Below are positions 22,836 to 23,464 of a stretch of 23,464 nt of DNA, piece by piece. The DNA comes from RPQJ01 sp031404015 (lineage in GTDB: Bacteria > Pseudomonadota > Gammaproteobacteria > Steroidobacterales > Steroidobacteraceae). The stretch is from the NCBI GenBank assembly GCA_031404015.1, contig JANNGT010000193.1, forward strand, positions 1 to 23,464. Direction: 5' to 3'. Within the stretch, counting starts at the first letter, position 1, and every line of letters starts with the position of its first letter. The position numbers and the translations under genes are program-made. The notes under the pieces were generated by a model. That model worked only from the letters and a program-made list of their open reading frames with translations, was not told where the DNA came from and did no database searches.

Positions 22836-23464
22836 TGATAGCGTGCGATGACTTGGTCTCGGAATCGAAGGTCGAGCTCGGTGACGCGCACTCGGCGCCG
22901 CGCCAGGTCGCTCTCTACCAACTCAAGATCAGTGAGTCGCTGCAAAGTAACGTCCGAAAATGTCCTCACGGGAAGTGAATCGAGAACAAAAGTGATTTCT
23001 CCCTGCGCATCCTTCCGGATTTCGCTCATTCGAGCGTACAGCGCCGGTGCCTTGGTGCGCACCGCGCCAAGCAACCGCAGCAGGGCGCTGTCCCGCGCAA
23101 AAAGGATCGGCACGTCCACGTCGGCAAGCGTCGGATCGATGGGAAGCGCGACCGCGCGCTCGTCGTAGGCCTTGAATCCGGTCTGTCCCGGCACGAGCGC
23201 CACCGGTGCGTGTTCGACGATCTTCACCACCAGAGTGCCCGGAAGTTTGCGGTCGATCGTCACCGCGCTCACAAGCGGGTGTGCCGCCACGCGGGCTTGC
23301 ATGTCATCGGTGGGGTCCCACACAGAGCCGGTCGTGTCGACCCTGAGTCGCAAAAGGATCTCGTCAGGGTCGAGGTACTTCGCGCCGACGACTTCCACGT
23401 GCCGCACGCGGAAGAAATCCATGTGCCGCAGGATCTTCGGCGCCCAGAAGGGCGAGAGCAGCAG
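22832..23464 (-). CDS. ftsQ: Cell division protein FtsQ, N-terminus outside window
   Basis: A bitopic inner-membrane divisome protein that connects with FtsB and FtsL. The frame is open to the right edge of the window. The visible ~210 residues begin LLLSPFWAPKILRH, probably the end of or just after the transmembrane helix. The POTRA domain follows (FFRVRHVEVVGAKYLDPDEILLRLRV to about VVKIVEHAPVA), then the beta domain (FKAYDERAVALPIDP onward), ending LDLRFRDQVIARYQ. It overlaps ftsA by ATGA, the conserved ftsQ-ftsA order of the dcw cluster. The internal ATG at 23422 is not the start. Confidence 0.93.
   Translation of the reverse strand: MLLSPFWAPKILRHMDFFRVRHVEVVGAKYLDPDEILLRLRVDTTGSVWDPTDDMQARVAAHPLVSAVTIDRKLPGTLVVKIVEHAPVALVPGQTGFKAYDERAVALPIDPTLADVDVPILFARDSALLRLLGAVRTKAPALYARMSEIRKDAQGEITFVLDSLPVRTFSDVTLQRLTDLELVESDLARRRVRVTELDLRFRDQVIARYQ

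Overview
The window is high-GC chromosomal DNA from a gammaproteobacterium, most likely of the Xanthomonadales/Lysobacterales or a neighbouring order. The reasons are a fused aspartokinase-diaminopimelate decarboxylase (lysAC), a complete his operon headed by a TrpR-like YerC gene, a SAM-I riboswitch ahead of a MetX-type acyltransferase, and the pheT-ihfA-merR-tRNA-Pro cluster. No rRNA, insertion sequence, prophage or CRISPR array is visible.

Layout. 1-1694: end of pheT, ihfA, a MerR regulator and tRNA-Pro(GGG). 1740-3989: a TerB/DUF697-like protein, a convergent histidine-phosphatase-family protein lacking its second histidine, a structured gap, and a small PA3496-like protein. 4083-8933, all rightward: lysAC and asd (first steps of the aspartate pathway), a MazG-like pyrophosphatase, and an SDR-fold protein carrying the exact halohydrin-dehalogenase fingerprint. 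8985-10723: a DUF3597 protein and a divergent MFS transporter. 10720-18121, leftward: yerC-hisGDCBHAFIE, tightly packed with ATGA overlaps, in which hisF appears to start at ATT. 18122-18807: a divergent regulatory region with a 26-bp palindrome, an inverted duplication of about 290 bp and a SAM-I riboswitch. 18808-21081, rightward: metX-like acyltransferase and metB. 21082-21370: a leftward terminator, a possible small RNA and an AT-rich patch with a DnaA box. 21371-23464, leftward: ftsQ and ftsA, with ftsA running abruptly into the 3' end of leuB.

How it fits together. Asp is phosphorylated (LysAC kinase part) and reduced (Asd). The LysAC decarboxylase part makes lysine. Homoserine, made elsewhere, is acylated by the MetX-like enzyme and converted to cystathionine by MetB under SAM-I control. 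The his operon diverges from metXB, and its candidate operator has a partial copy in the met promoter.

The points most worth a second look are the halohydrin-dehalogenase-like gene, the ATT start of hisF, the his/met divergent palindromic region, the candidate small RNA, and the ftsA-leuB junction, which may be an assembly chimera. All calls come from reading the sequence and recalled family knowledge; no search was run.
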